Below, one piece after another: positions 1 to 7,083 of a DNA stretch of 8,286 bases. Origin of the DNA: CAYGAW01 sp964347945. Its GTDB lineage: Bacteria > Chloroflexota > Anaerolineae > UBA7937 > B3-Chlor. Both the position numbers and the translations under genes were made by a program. Numbering within the stretch: the stretch's first letter is position 1; each line of letters opens with the position of its first letter. The stretch lies in NCBI GenBank assembly GCA_964347945.1, contig CAYGAW010000030.1:1-8286 (forward strand), in the 5' to 3' direction. The notes beneath the pieces are model-generated. The model did no database searches, was not told the origin of the DNA, and saw only the letters and a program-made list of their open reading frames with translations.

Positions 1-1
1 A

Positions 2-1912
2 TACGATCTCAGCCACGGAGATTACGCCGGGGGACGCATCTTCAAGACGGAGGATGCCGGTTTGACCTGGACGAGGATCTGGCAGGGACCGGCCCTGAAT
101 CGCTATCTGTGGATCAATCAGGATCAGCCTGACGAGCTCTACGCCTCGACAGGGATCTTTGACCGCCAGGCCTTGAACTATCCGGATGAGGGGGTACACG
201 GGGCCAATTGCGGTGGGGTAGGCATTCTGAAGAGCACCGACGGCGGCCGGACATGGGATGTTTTCGGCTTTGAGGAGGGCCTCACCAGCCTGACGATCGG
301 CAGCCTGTACATGCATCCAGAGGATCCTCAGATCCTTCTGGCCGGCGGCGGTTCCGACATGTGCCCGTTTGGCCCAGATACAGGGACGGAGAGGATTCCA
401 CGCTACGGCGGGGTATATTTGACCACCGACGGAGGCCGGTCCTGGGAGACCGTAATCTCGAACGACATCATCACATCCGTTGAGTTCTGCGCAGCCGACC
501 CGCAGATCGCCTACGCCGCGGGCCTGACCACAGTCTACCGCAGCGAGGATGGCGGCCACACGTGGCAGGAGTTCGGCAACCCGGAGCGGCGCACTTGGGG
601 CCCGCCGGGGCTCAATCCGGGAACCCCGATAGACATTCAAACAGATCCTGCCGACTGCTACCGCGTGTTCATCAACAACTACGACGGGGGCAACTTCGTC
701 TCCACCGACGGCGGCGAGACTTGGTCGGACGCATCGCAGGGCTATTCGGGCGCAATAATCTGGGGCCTGTATGTTGACCCCACAAACTCCAAGAGAGTGC
801 TCGTTGGCGCTGGTATCGCTCCATGGGTGAGCGAGGACGGTGGGCTCACCTGGCGGGGACTGTCAAACGGCGAACTAACACGTGGGGCCATCGCGTTGGC
901 TGGCGATCCCAGCGACCCCAATCATTTCCTAGCTCAAATGGGCAGCCAGGTGATACCGCTGGGCGGCCTGTACGAAACGAGCGATGGCGGCCAGTATTGG
1001 ACCGAGGTCTTCGAACTGCCGCGGGTCGGGACTATGATGCGCTTCATGGACTTTGCCTTCGCACCTTCGGATGGCGACGTCGTCTATGGGGCCACCCTAA
1101 ACATTGACGAGTTTCCGGAACTGGCCCGGGAGTCTGAGCCCCATGGAATGGGCGTCTACCGCTCGACAGATGGCGGGACCACGTGGCAGCCGTCCGGCGA
1201 TCCGAAGATTGCGAACCGCGGGTTCAAGGCCCTTGCCGTGAGTCCTACCGATCCCAACACCGTCTATGCTGGCAGCTTCTTCAACCAGGGGCTCTTCAAG
1301 AGCGTCGACGGAGGAGTCACCTGGTCGCCGATCAATGAGGGGCTAACCGAGCCTTATGGTAGTTTCAGCGCGTTCGCTGTCGATCCAAAAGACAGCAACG
1401 TGGTCTATGCTGGCGGCAGCGCCGGCCTCTTCAAGAGTTCGAATGCGGGTGGCTGGTGGGAGGGACTGGCTGCGGGCCTGGATCCTGCGGGAATCGTCAG
1501 CGACGTCGTTATTGACCCGACAAGCCCCAACGTGGTTTACGTGGGCACATACAACCTGGGAGTCTACTATTCCGCCGATTCAGGGGAGCACTTTCAGAAA
1601 CTGAGTCAGGGTTTGGACATTCCGGAGGGCGCGCACTTGAGAATCTTCAAGCTCGGACTCAGCAGCGACGGAACGGTGCTGTACGCTGGGACGGGAGGCG
1701 TGGGCGTCCTTCGGTTGGGCCCGTCTACCAGCGGTCCACCACAGGCGTCCCCGACCGCGCAGGTTGGGACAGCGATACCCCCCGACACTCCATCCGAGGC
1801 CGCCCCCACATCGGTGCCAGAGGCGCCTCGAGGGGGCGGCATCTGCCCTGGGGCAGCCGCGTTGCCGCTGGCGCTGCTGGGCTTGGTCTGGATATCGCGT
1901 CGTAGGAGCTGA
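2..1912 (+). CDS. Asp-box (BNR/sortilin-like) beta-propeller surface protein, 5' end outside window
   Basis: The reading frame is open from the first base, so the start lies upstream. A TTG at 62 is not a credible start because it falls inside an Asp-box (TEDAGLTW, bases 47-70). The visible part carries about 11 Asp-box motifs of the form S/T-x-D-x-G-x-T-W, for example KSTDGGRTW, YRSEDGGHTW, VSTDGGETW and KSVDGGVTW. The last two (KSSNAGGWW, YSADSGEHF) are degenerate. Each motif is followed by a DPxxPxxVYAG-type strand, the pattern of sortilin/BNR beta-propellers. A Pro/Thr/Ala linker (about 1730-1828) leads to GGGICPGA, a hydrophobic stretch and a final RRRS, which looks like a C-terminal surface-anchoring signal. 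The protein is a close paralog of the next gene: shared stretches include STGIFDR, ILKSTDGG and QGYSG/QGYTG, and its first visible box aligns with that protein's third. It is probably exported. Ligand or enzyme activity cannot be read from the sequence; sialidase or GH74 relatives share the motif but no catalytic set was identified. Confidence 0.88.
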   Translation, partial: YDLSHGDYAGGRIFKTEDAGLTWTRIWQGPALNRYLWINQDQPDELYASTGIFDRQALNYPDEGVHGANCGGVGILKSTDGGRTWDVFGFEEGLTSLTIGSLYMHPEDPQILLAGGGSDMCPFGPDTGTERIPRYGGVYLTTDGGRSWETVISNDIITSVEFCAADPQIAYAAGLTTVYRSEDGGHTWQEFGNPERRTWGPPGLNPGTPIDIQTDPADCYRVFINNYDGGNFVSTDGGETWSDASQGYSGAIIWGLYVDPTNSKRVLVGAGIAPWVSEDGGLTWRGLSNGELTRGAIALAGDPSDPNHFLAQMGSQVIPLGGLYETSDGGQYWTEVFELPRVGTMMRFMDFAFAPSDGDVVYGATLNIDEFPELARESEPHGMGVYRSTDGGTTWQPSGDPKIANRGFKALAVSPTDPNTVYAGSFFNQGLFKSVDGGVTWSPINEGLTEPYGSFSAFAVDPKDSNVVYAGGSAGLFKSSNAGGWWEGLAAGLDPAGIVSDVVIDPTSPNVVYVGTYNLGVYYSADSGEHFQKLSQGLDIPEGAHLRIFKLGLSSDGTVLYAGTGGVGVLRLGPSTSGPPQASPTAQVGTAIPPDTPSEAAPTSVPEAPRGGGICPGAAALPLALLGLVWISRRRS

Positions 1913-1936
1913 AGTTGCGCGAGCGAGTGAAGAGAC

Positions 1937-1965
1937 TTGACACATGGAGGAAGATACAGTGTAAT
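1937..1965 (+). promoter_or_regulatory. sigma70-type promoter for second propeller gene
   Basis: TTGACA at 1937-1942 is a perfect -35 hexamer. After exactly 17 bases comes TGTAAT at 1960-1965, which matches 5 of 6 positions of the -10 consensus. A start near 1972 would leave a leader of about 40 bases before the ATG at 2011, and a good ribosome binding site (AAGGAG, 1999-2004) sits in that leader. It lies in the 98-base gap between the two paralogs, so the second propeller gene and the coupled cytochrome gene can probably be transcribed independently of the first. No transcription data are available; the call rests on hexamers and spacing. Confidence 0.62.
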
Positions 1966-2010
1966 AGAGCTGCGTCGAGCAGCCGCGGTATGCTTTGAAA
2001 GGAGAGACTA

Positions 2011-5000
2011 ATGAAGGACACTCGCATACTGCGTAGAGTATCGGTGATCGCCATCTTGCTGGTGACCTCCATGCTTGCGAGTACCGCCTCGGGGCAGGAG
2101 ATAGTCTTCACGGAGACCTTTGACGACCCAACTCTGCCCGAATGGGAACATCCTCCCGAGGTGGCCGTGGTAGACGGCGTCCTGCGAGTCCCCGCGCCAG
2201 GCTTTGCCTTCCATGGTGGGTTCTGGGATGATCTGAGCCTCACCGTCCGAGTGCGACGCTACGGCGAAGGTCATCTGCTGATCCAGTACCGTTGGAGCGA
2301 GGATGCCAACTACGCCGTCCGTCTTAGTGGCGACGCTGTTGCGGTGCAAAGACAGTTCCTTGGCCCCACCACGGACTTGGCCAGCGCGCCAGCCTCCATC
2401 CCGTCCGGCCAGTGGGTGCAGGTGAGTGTGACGGTCACTGACGGAACGCATCAGGTAGCCCTGAATGGTTCCAGCGTGCTGACGGCCACCGATCCCGACC
2501 CGCTGCCGGAAGGGGGCCTCGGCTTCCGCGTCGAGGGCGAGGCGACCGGCGAGTTCGACGACTTTGTCTTGACCAGTGAAGGTGAAGCCCCCCCTTCCCT
2601 CGAACCCACCGCAATAGCTGAGCCTTCGCGTCCGGCGGAGGCCTCGCCGACGCCTGGAGCTATCACAGGGGGCGAGCTTGCGTGGGTGCGGACAGGCGGG
2701 CCGCCGGGGGGTCTGGGGTACGACATTCGCTACAACTTCAACGACCCCAATATCTGGTACGTCACTGACAATTTTGCAGGTGTCCATATCAGCACCGATA
2801 ACGGCCTGACGTGGCAACCCAGCAACTCAGGCATTCCTCCTCAAGCTGGCCCCACCGGCGATGCCATTCCAATCTTCAGCCTGACCGTCGACCCTCATAA
2901 CCCACAGATCATCTGGGCCGGTACGGATCGGACCGGCCACATCTACAGGTCCACTGATGGGGCACGCACCTGGCAGCAACGGGACAACGGCGTGACCATC
3001 GAGTACGATGGTCTCACCTTCCGAGGCTTCACTGTGGACCCCCGCTCATCCGAGATCGTCTATGCGATGGGGGAAACCACCGACGAGTCGCTGGGCGGGC
3101 CGGCAGTGTGGGGCGCCGGAACCGGCGGGGTGGTGTACAAGACGACCAACGGGGGGGAAAGCTGGGAGCTCATCTGGGGAGAGCCTCCCCCCTACAGCTT
3201 GGCACGGTACATGTGGATTGATCCGCGCGACCCCGACGTGCTCTATGTCTCCACCGGAATCTTCGACCGCGGTGCGGTGGGAGAGGGCGATCCGTCGAGC
3301 GACCCCTTTGGTGGCCTGGGGATCCTCAAGTCCACGGATGGCGGCCAGACCTGGCGCATCCTTGACGACGACAACGGACTGAGGATGCTGTACCTTGGCA
3401 GCCTGTTCATGCACCCTGAGAATCCTGACATTCTGCTGACCGCCGCCGGCCATACGACAGAAGGACCGGCGGCCGGCTATCTTGAGAGTCTCGTTGGACA
3501 GGGACAGCTTCTTCCGAATGGCGTCTACCGCACCACCGACGGGGGTGAGAACTGGGCACAGGTGCTGGTGCCGCCGCCGGAGCGCCTCATCGAGGCCTTT
3601 TCTTCAGTCGAAATATGTCCCTCCGACCCGAACATTGCCTACGCGGGCAGCGATTTGGCCGTGTACCGCAGCGAGGATGCCGGCCAGACGTGGGAGTTGG
3701 TCAGCGGCGGCGCTCTCGGGTGGGGACCACCAGGCATCCTGGCCGGGTGGCCGATAGACATGCAGTGTGACCCACGGGACCGCAACCGTATCTTCGCGAA
3801 TAACTATGGCGGCGGCAACTTCCTCAGCGACGACGGTGGGCGCACCTGGCAGAACGCCAGTCAGGGCTACACCGGTTCGCAAATGCGTCAGGTACAGGTT
3901 GACCCCTTCAATCCTGCTCGGGCCTACGCGGTAGGACGCAGCGGCATCTGGGGCACCGACGACGGGGGAACTTCTTGGTATGGCCTCCGCTACCCGCCGC
4001 CGGACTATGTCCCTTCGGGCGACTACAGCGCAGTTGCGTTGGATCCGACTCGGCCCGATCGCCTGTTGGCCGGCAACATCCCCGGAGCGGCCATCCTGGA
4101 GTCGGAGACCGGTGGGACTAGCTGGAACTATCGGTGGCCTGGGTTTGACGAGCACGGAGAGCCAGCCCCGGGAATCGGTGGCGAAATCAGTGTGATTGTC
4201 TTTGCCCCCTCAGACCCCAGCACGGTCTATGCCGGCATAGCTGGCGCTGGGTGCACCTTGATGCACGAGCCATGCTTCTCGGGCCTCGGAGTCGTCGCCT
4301 CCCATGACGGAGGGACGTCGTGGAAATTGTCCACGGATGAGCAGCTTCGAGATCTGGCGGTTATTGACTTGGCAGTAGACCCCACCAACGCACAAGTGGT
4401 CTACGCCGCTGCCGAGACAGGGCTGTTCAAATCTACAGATGGCGGAGTGACCTGGGCGCGGGTCAGTGGGTTGCCGGATGGTGTGAGAGTCCGTGCCGTG
4501 GCCGCGAGCCCAGGTGATCCGCAGCGTGTGATGGCCGGCGTTGAGGGGCTGGGAATCTACACGAGCACAGATGGCGGCGGCCTCTGGCGGGAGAGCAACG
4601 CTGGGCTGGAGCCCAACAACTCTCTCCACGACATCGTCTTCGACCCCATAAACTCGGAGATTGTCTACGCCAGCGACCAGTTCAGCGGCGTCTACCGGTC
4701 TTCGAACGGTGGACAAACTTGGGAAAGAATCAACAATGGGTTGCGTACGCGTGCGGCGACAGGGTTGGCGATCTCTGCCAACGGGCAACACCTGTACGTC
4801 GCCACCAACGGCGAGGGCGTTTTCAGGCTAGACCTCAGTGGGGAGTCGCCGCAGCCGGGGACTCAGGCGACGCCGGGCGCCCCCGCAGCGACAAGTACAC
4901 CATCTGAGGTCCAAGCAACGGCGGCGCCAGAGAGGGTTCTCACGCCTACGCCAGTGCCCACCCGCGGGGGCGGCATCTGCCCTGGGGCGGTCGCTTTGCC

Positions 5001-5046
5001 CCTGGCACTGCTGAGCCTGGTTTTGGTGTCACATCGCAGGAGGTGA
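2011..5046 (+). CDS. Secreted LamG-like / Asp-box beta-propeller protein with C-terminal anchor
   Basis: The 1011-residue product starts at an ATG with AAGGAG 6 bases upstream. Residues 1-28 form a signal peptide (basic N-region, hydrophobic core, likely cut after A-S-G). Residues 32-190 (ETFDD, VVDGVLRV, GQWVQVSVTV, then FDDFVL) resemble a concanavalin A-like/LamG domain of the kind found in sugar-binding and DUF1080-type proteins. A Pro/Ala linker follows to about 218. Thirteen Asp-boxes start near residues 261, 314, 378, 441, 508, 554, 606, 649, 698, 764, 808, 852 and 897, spaced 43-67 residues, which suggests two seven-bladed propellers or one larger one. A second Pro/Thr/Ala linker precedes GGGICPGA (986-993, Cys990), a hydrophobic segment and a terminal RRR. 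It is the paralog of the preceding gene and its stop codon overlaps the ribosome binding site of the cytochrome gene. The likely role is a surface-exposed scaffold or binding protein; an enzyme such as a glycosidase is possible but not shown. Confidence 0.9.
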   Translation: MKDTRILRRVSVIAILLVTSMLASTASGQEIVFTETFDDPTLPEWEHPPEVAVVDGVLRVPAPGFAFHGGFWDDLSLTVRVRRYGEGHLLIQYRWSEDANYAVRLSGDAVAVQRQFLGPTTDLASAPASIPSGQWVQVSVTVTDGTHQVALNGSSVLTATDPDPLPEGGLGFRVEGEATGEFDDFVLTSEGEAPPSLEPTAIAEPSRPAEASPTPGAITGGELAWVRTGGPPGGLGYDIRYNFNDPNIWYVTDNFAGVHISTDNGLTWQPSNSGIPPQAGPTGDAIPIFSLTVDPHNPQIIWAGTDRTGHIYRSTDGARTWQQRDNGVTIEYDGLTFRGFTVDPRSSEIVYAMGETTDESLGGPAVWGAGTGGVVYKTTNGGESWELIWGEPPPYSLARYMWIDPRDPDVLYVSTGIFDRGAVGEGDPSSDPFGGLGILKSTDGGQTWRILDDDNGLRMLYLGSLFMHPENPDILLTAAGHTTEGPAAGYLESLVGQGQLLPNGVYRTTDGGENWAQVLVPPPERLIEAFSSVEICPSDPNIAYAGSDLAVYRSEDAGQTWELVSGGALGWGPPGILAGWPIDMQCDPRDRNRIFANNYGGGNFLSDDGGRTWQNASQGYTGSQMRQVQVDPFNPARAYAVGRSGIWGTDDGGTSWYGLRYPPPDYVPSGDYSAVALDPTRPDRLLAGNIPGAAILESETGGTSWNYRWPGFDEHGEPAPGIGGEISVIVFAPSDPSTVYAGIAGAGCTLMHEPCFSGLGVVASHDGGTSWKLSTDEQLRDLAVIDLAVDPTNAQVVYAAAETGLFKSTDGGVTWARVSGLPDGVRVRAVAASPGDPQRVMAGVEGLGIYTSTDGGGLWRESNAGLEPNNSLHDIVFDPINSEIVYASDQFSGVYRSSNGGQTWERINNGLRTRAATGLAISANGQHLYVATNGEGVFRLDLSGESPQPGTQATPGAPAATSTPSEVQATAAPERVLTPTPVPTRGGGICPGAVALPLALLSLVLVSHRRR
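5038..5046 (+). promoter_or_regulatory. Full-length Shine-Dalgarno overlapping upstream stop codon
   Basis: AGGAGGTGA at 5038-5046 is complementary to the whole anti-Shine-Dalgarno core of 16S rRNA. Its last three bases are the TGA stop codon of the propeller gene, and the cytochrome ATG follows after 4 bases. This fixes the cytochrome start and implies that a ribosome ending the propeller protein is already placed to begin the cytochrome (translational coupling). No separate promoter is visible immediately upstream. Confidence 0.8.
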
Positions 5047-5050
5047 ACCG

Positions 5051-6742
5051 ATGAAAGCGCGACGGCTCGCGGCGATCTTGGGACTCACCTCGTCGGGCCT
5101 GCTGATCTGGGCTGCCTGCACCGCTTCTATGCCCTCCCCCACGGCGTCACCTTTAGACACGGTATCCGGCGTGGTACTCGACCAGGACGGCCCCGTGGAG
5201 GGGGCGACCGTCCGTGCCCAGGCTACCAACAACAAGACGATGACGGCCGCCGACGGGTCCTTCGCCCTGTCGGGCCTGAGCGAAGGCATCTCCGTAACCA
5301 TCAGCGCCTGGAAGGATACGTACTACTGCGCCAAGGTGGAAGAGGTGGTACCACCAGCCAGTGATATCACTCTCACGCTGATTCGCTACCAGACGAATGA
5401 CAACCCCGACTACGAGTGGATACCGCCCACCGGTGACGACTCATGTGCGAGCTGCAAGCCGGGCGTGACAGAAATCTGGCTGGAGAACGCCCACGCCGGA
5501 TCTGCCAGCAATCCTCGCTTCCTGACCATGTACAGCGGCACCGATGTAGATGGCAATCAGAGCCCGCCCACCCGCAGGGGCTACAGCCGGGACTACGGCT
5601 CCTTCCCGCTCCGACCTGACCCCAACCGACCCTACTACGGCCCTGGCTACAAGCTGGACTTTCCCGACACGGCAGGCAACTGTGGGGCGTGCCATACGCC
5701 AGGGGCTGCTGTTGATGCCGCCTATGGCACCGACCCGAACGCGGTTACCGGTGCAGACACGTTCGGCGTGCACTGCGACTTCTGTCACAAAGTGGCCGAC
5801 GTCCGTCTGAACCCGGACACCGGGATACCCTTCCCCAACATGCCCGGGGTCCTCTCGATGGACGTCCGGCGGCCCTTCCCGGAGGATCCGGATCGCTACC
5901 AACTCTTCTTCGGCACCTTCGATGACGACAACGTACCCGAGGAGGACACCTATCTACCTATTATCGAGTCCAGCCAGTTCTGCGCGCCGTGCCACTTCGG
6001 TGTGTTCTGGGATATCGTGATCTACAATTCCTTCGGGGAGTGGCTGGAGAGCCCCTACAGCGATCCCGAAACCGGTAAGACCTGCCAGAACTGTCACATG
6101 CCCTCACCGGCGATTCTGCTCGGGGAGCCGATGACCAACGTAGCGCCGGACGCCGGTGGCGTCGATCGCGACCCGATGAGCATCCACGCTCACACCCAGC
6201 CAGGTGCCTTGGACGAGGAACTCTTGCAGAACGCCGTCGCCATGACCACCACCGCCCAACTCGAGGGAGACGCTGTGGTCGTGCGCGTAGAGATCACCAA
6301 CGATCAAGCCGGACATCACGTCCCCACCGATAGCCCCCTGCGCCATCTAATCCTGCTGGTACAGGCCACGGACGCCGACGGCAATCCACTGACCCAGGTA
6401 GAGGGGCCGACAGTTCCCGAGTGGGGCGGCATTGGCGATCCGAGCGAGGGATACTACGCTGGCCTCCCCGGGAAAGCCTATGCCAAGGTGCTGGAGGAAC
6501 TCTGGACCCAGATCTCACCCTCAGCCGCCTATTGGAACCCGACCCGCATCGTGAGTGACAACCGCCTGGCGGCCTTCGCCACCGACAGCAGCACCTACAC
6601 CTTCGCCGCGCCGGAGAGAGGAGAGGTGAAGGTAGAGGTGACGCTTCTGTTCCGTCGGGCATTCATCGAGCTGACGGAGGAGAAAGGGTGGGACGTCCCG
6701 GACATCGTGATGGAGCAGCAGACGGCGCGTCTGCACCTCTAA
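5051..6742 (+). CDS. Exported multihaem c-type cytochrome with carboxypeptidase-regulatory-like domain
   Basis: The product has 563 residues. Residues 1-22 are a signal sequence ending LLIWAAC, so Cys23 is a possible lipid attachment site, although Trp at -3 makes the lipobox imperfect. Residues 38-112 (SGVVLDQDGPVEGATV, then AADGSFALSGL) match a carboxypeptidase-regulatory-like beta-sandwich. Haem motifs follow: CASCK (132-136), CGACH (211-215), CDFCH (242-246), CAPCH (311-315) and CQNCH (345-349), i.e. four CXXCH plus one CXXCK. Possible axial histidines include H148 and H241. The stretch EWLESPYSDPETGKTCQNCHMP is typical of multihaem cytochromes in which the last haem motif follows a short W-S-P-Y segment. 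Residues 395-563 form a haem-free beta-rich domain with NDQAGHHVPT (417-426). The protein probably acts outside the cytoplasmic membrane in electron transfer; its redox partner and substrate are unknown. The K-H-H-H-H motif order recalls nitrite reductase NrfA, but the NrfA CHVEYY calcium motif is absent, so that identity is not claimed. Confidence 0.9.
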   Translation: MKARRLAAILGLTSSGLLIWAACTASMPSPTASPLDTVSGVVLDQDGPVEGATVRAQATNNKTMTAADGSFALSGLSEGISVTISAWKDTYYCAKVEEVVPPASDITLTLIRYQTNDNPDYEWIPPTGDDSCASCKPGVTEIWLENAHAGSASNPRFLTMYSGTDVDGNQSPPTRRGYSRDYGSFPLRPDPNRPYYGPGYKLDFPDTAGNCGACHTPGAAVDAAYGTDPNAVTGADTFGVHCDFCHKVADVRLNPDTGIPFPNMPGVLSMDVRRPFPEDPDRYQLFFGTFDDDNVPEEDTYLPIIESSQFCAPCHFGVFWDIVIYNSFGEWLESPYSDPETGKTCQNCHMPSPAILLGEPMTNVAPDAGGVDRDPMSIHAHTQPGALDEELLQNAVAMTTTAQLEGDAVVVRVEITNDQAGHHVPTDSPLRHLILLVQATDADGNPLTQVEGPTVPEWGGIGDPSEGYYAGLPGKAYAKVLEELWTQISPSAAYWNPTRIVSDNRLAAFATDSSTYTFAAPERGEVKVEVTLLFRRAFIELTEEKGWDVPDIVMEQQTARLHL

Positions 6743-6788
6743 GACCGGTACCAACCAAGGTTCCTTCGTCCGCCTGAGCAATCGCGGA

Positions 6789-6835
6789 CCTCTGTCAGAG
6801 GAGCCTAGGGGCAGGATGCCCTCAATTCCCTAGGC
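6789..6835 (+). terminator. Two adjacent inverted repeats, possible transcript end
   Basis: The first dyad is CCTCTG (6789-6794), one central base, then CAGAGG (6796-6801). The second is GCCTAGGG (6803-6810), a 17-base loop, then CCCTAGGC (6828-6835): eight perfect base pairs, with a smaller GGGC/GCCC hairpin (6809-6821) that competes inside it. They begin 47 bases after the cytochrome stop codon. There is no run of T after the stem, so it is not a classical intrinsic terminator. A 3'-end stabilising structure, a factor-dependent stop, or protein-binding sites on DNA are alternatives. Confidence 0.4.
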
Positions 6836-6980
6836 GCGGCTCAGCACAGGCCAGCTGGGTGCATCATGGATCGGTCTTGGCACGGCCTTCCACCCGCTGA
6901 CTCCGGGCGCCCAGCTGTCGGCCATTTCCTCCTGAGGGCTCTGATCAAGCTGTCGAATGCGTGCTGCGGGCCGCTCTGCC

Positions 6981-7009
6981 TTGACACGCCGGAAAGCATC
7001 GGGTATAGT
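6981..7009 (+). promoter_or_regulatory. sigma70-type promoter for tyrosine recombinase gene
   Basis: TTGACA at 6981-6986 is a perfect -35 hexamer, and TATAGT at 7004-7009 matches the -10 consensus at 5 of 6 positions, with a 17-base spacer. The predicted start near 7016 leaves a leader of about 68 bases before the ATG at 7084. The layout is the same as that of the promoter at 1937-1965, which makes both calls more credible. Confidence 0.65.
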
Positions 7010-7034
7010 TGTTACATATAAGGTTGAATTATCT

Positions 7035-7079
7035 GCCACAAAAACCCCTCTCAATGCACGAACTGTGGCGTTGAGGAGG
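7035..7079 (+). promoter_or_regulatory. Structured leader that may mask the recombinase ribosome binding site
   Basis: GCCACA (7035-7040) is a perfect complement to TGTGGC (7064-7069). Separately, 7046-7054 can pair with 7071-7079 over eight of nine positions (one G-U pair, one C-A mismatch), and 7071-7079 includes the GAGGAGG Shine-Dalgarno sequence. The left arm of the second helix lies in the loop of the first, so the two helices must either exclude each other or form a pseudoknot. Either arrangement could control access to the start codon at 7084. This is read by eye, without folding energies. Confidence 0.33.
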
Positions 7080-7083
7080 CGGC

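Larger units (their letters stand above)
6743..7083 (+). other. Intergenic region between cytochrome and recombinase genes
   Basis: These 341 bases hold no supported gene. From left to right they contain two adjacent inverted repeats (6789-6835), a G+C-rich stretch with no recognised signal (6843-6980), a strong promoter (6981-7009), a short A/T-rich island around 7004-7033 that stands out from the surroundings, and a structured leader ending in the recombinase ribosome binding site (7073-7079). A minus-strand frame crosses the stretch but has no recognisable domain and overlaps the recombinase start. Confidence 0.7.

Noticed and set aside
62..64. TTG as start codon of the first propeller gene
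   Set aside because: The frame is open back to base 2 and the codons before it complete an Asp-box that the TTG would cut in half.
2008..2817. Long minus-strand open frame of about 269 codons
   Set aside because: It is antisense to the LamG-like and first propeller region, has no recognisable domain, and is explained by the G+C-rich codon pattern of the real gene.
4210..4791. Minus-strand open frame of about 193 codons
   Set aside because: It lies fully inside the propeller gene, and its sequence shows no family features or ribosome binding site worth noting.
2011..5046. Propeller protein as sialidase or xyloglucanase
   Set aside because: Asp-boxes are structural and shared by many families. 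No sialidase FRIP motif or Arg triad was seen, and GH74 catalytic acids cannot be assigned by eye.
5051..6742. Cytochrome as NrfA ammonia-forming nitrite reductase
   Set aside because: The CXXCK-then-four-CXXCH order fits, but the first-to-second motif spacing is much longer, the CHVEYY calcium motif is absent and extra beta domains are present.
7003..7033. dif-like Xer recombination site in the A/T-rich island
   Set aside because: There is only loose resemblance to dif arms, no 11-6-11 layout, and the stretch is better explained as the -10 region and early leader.
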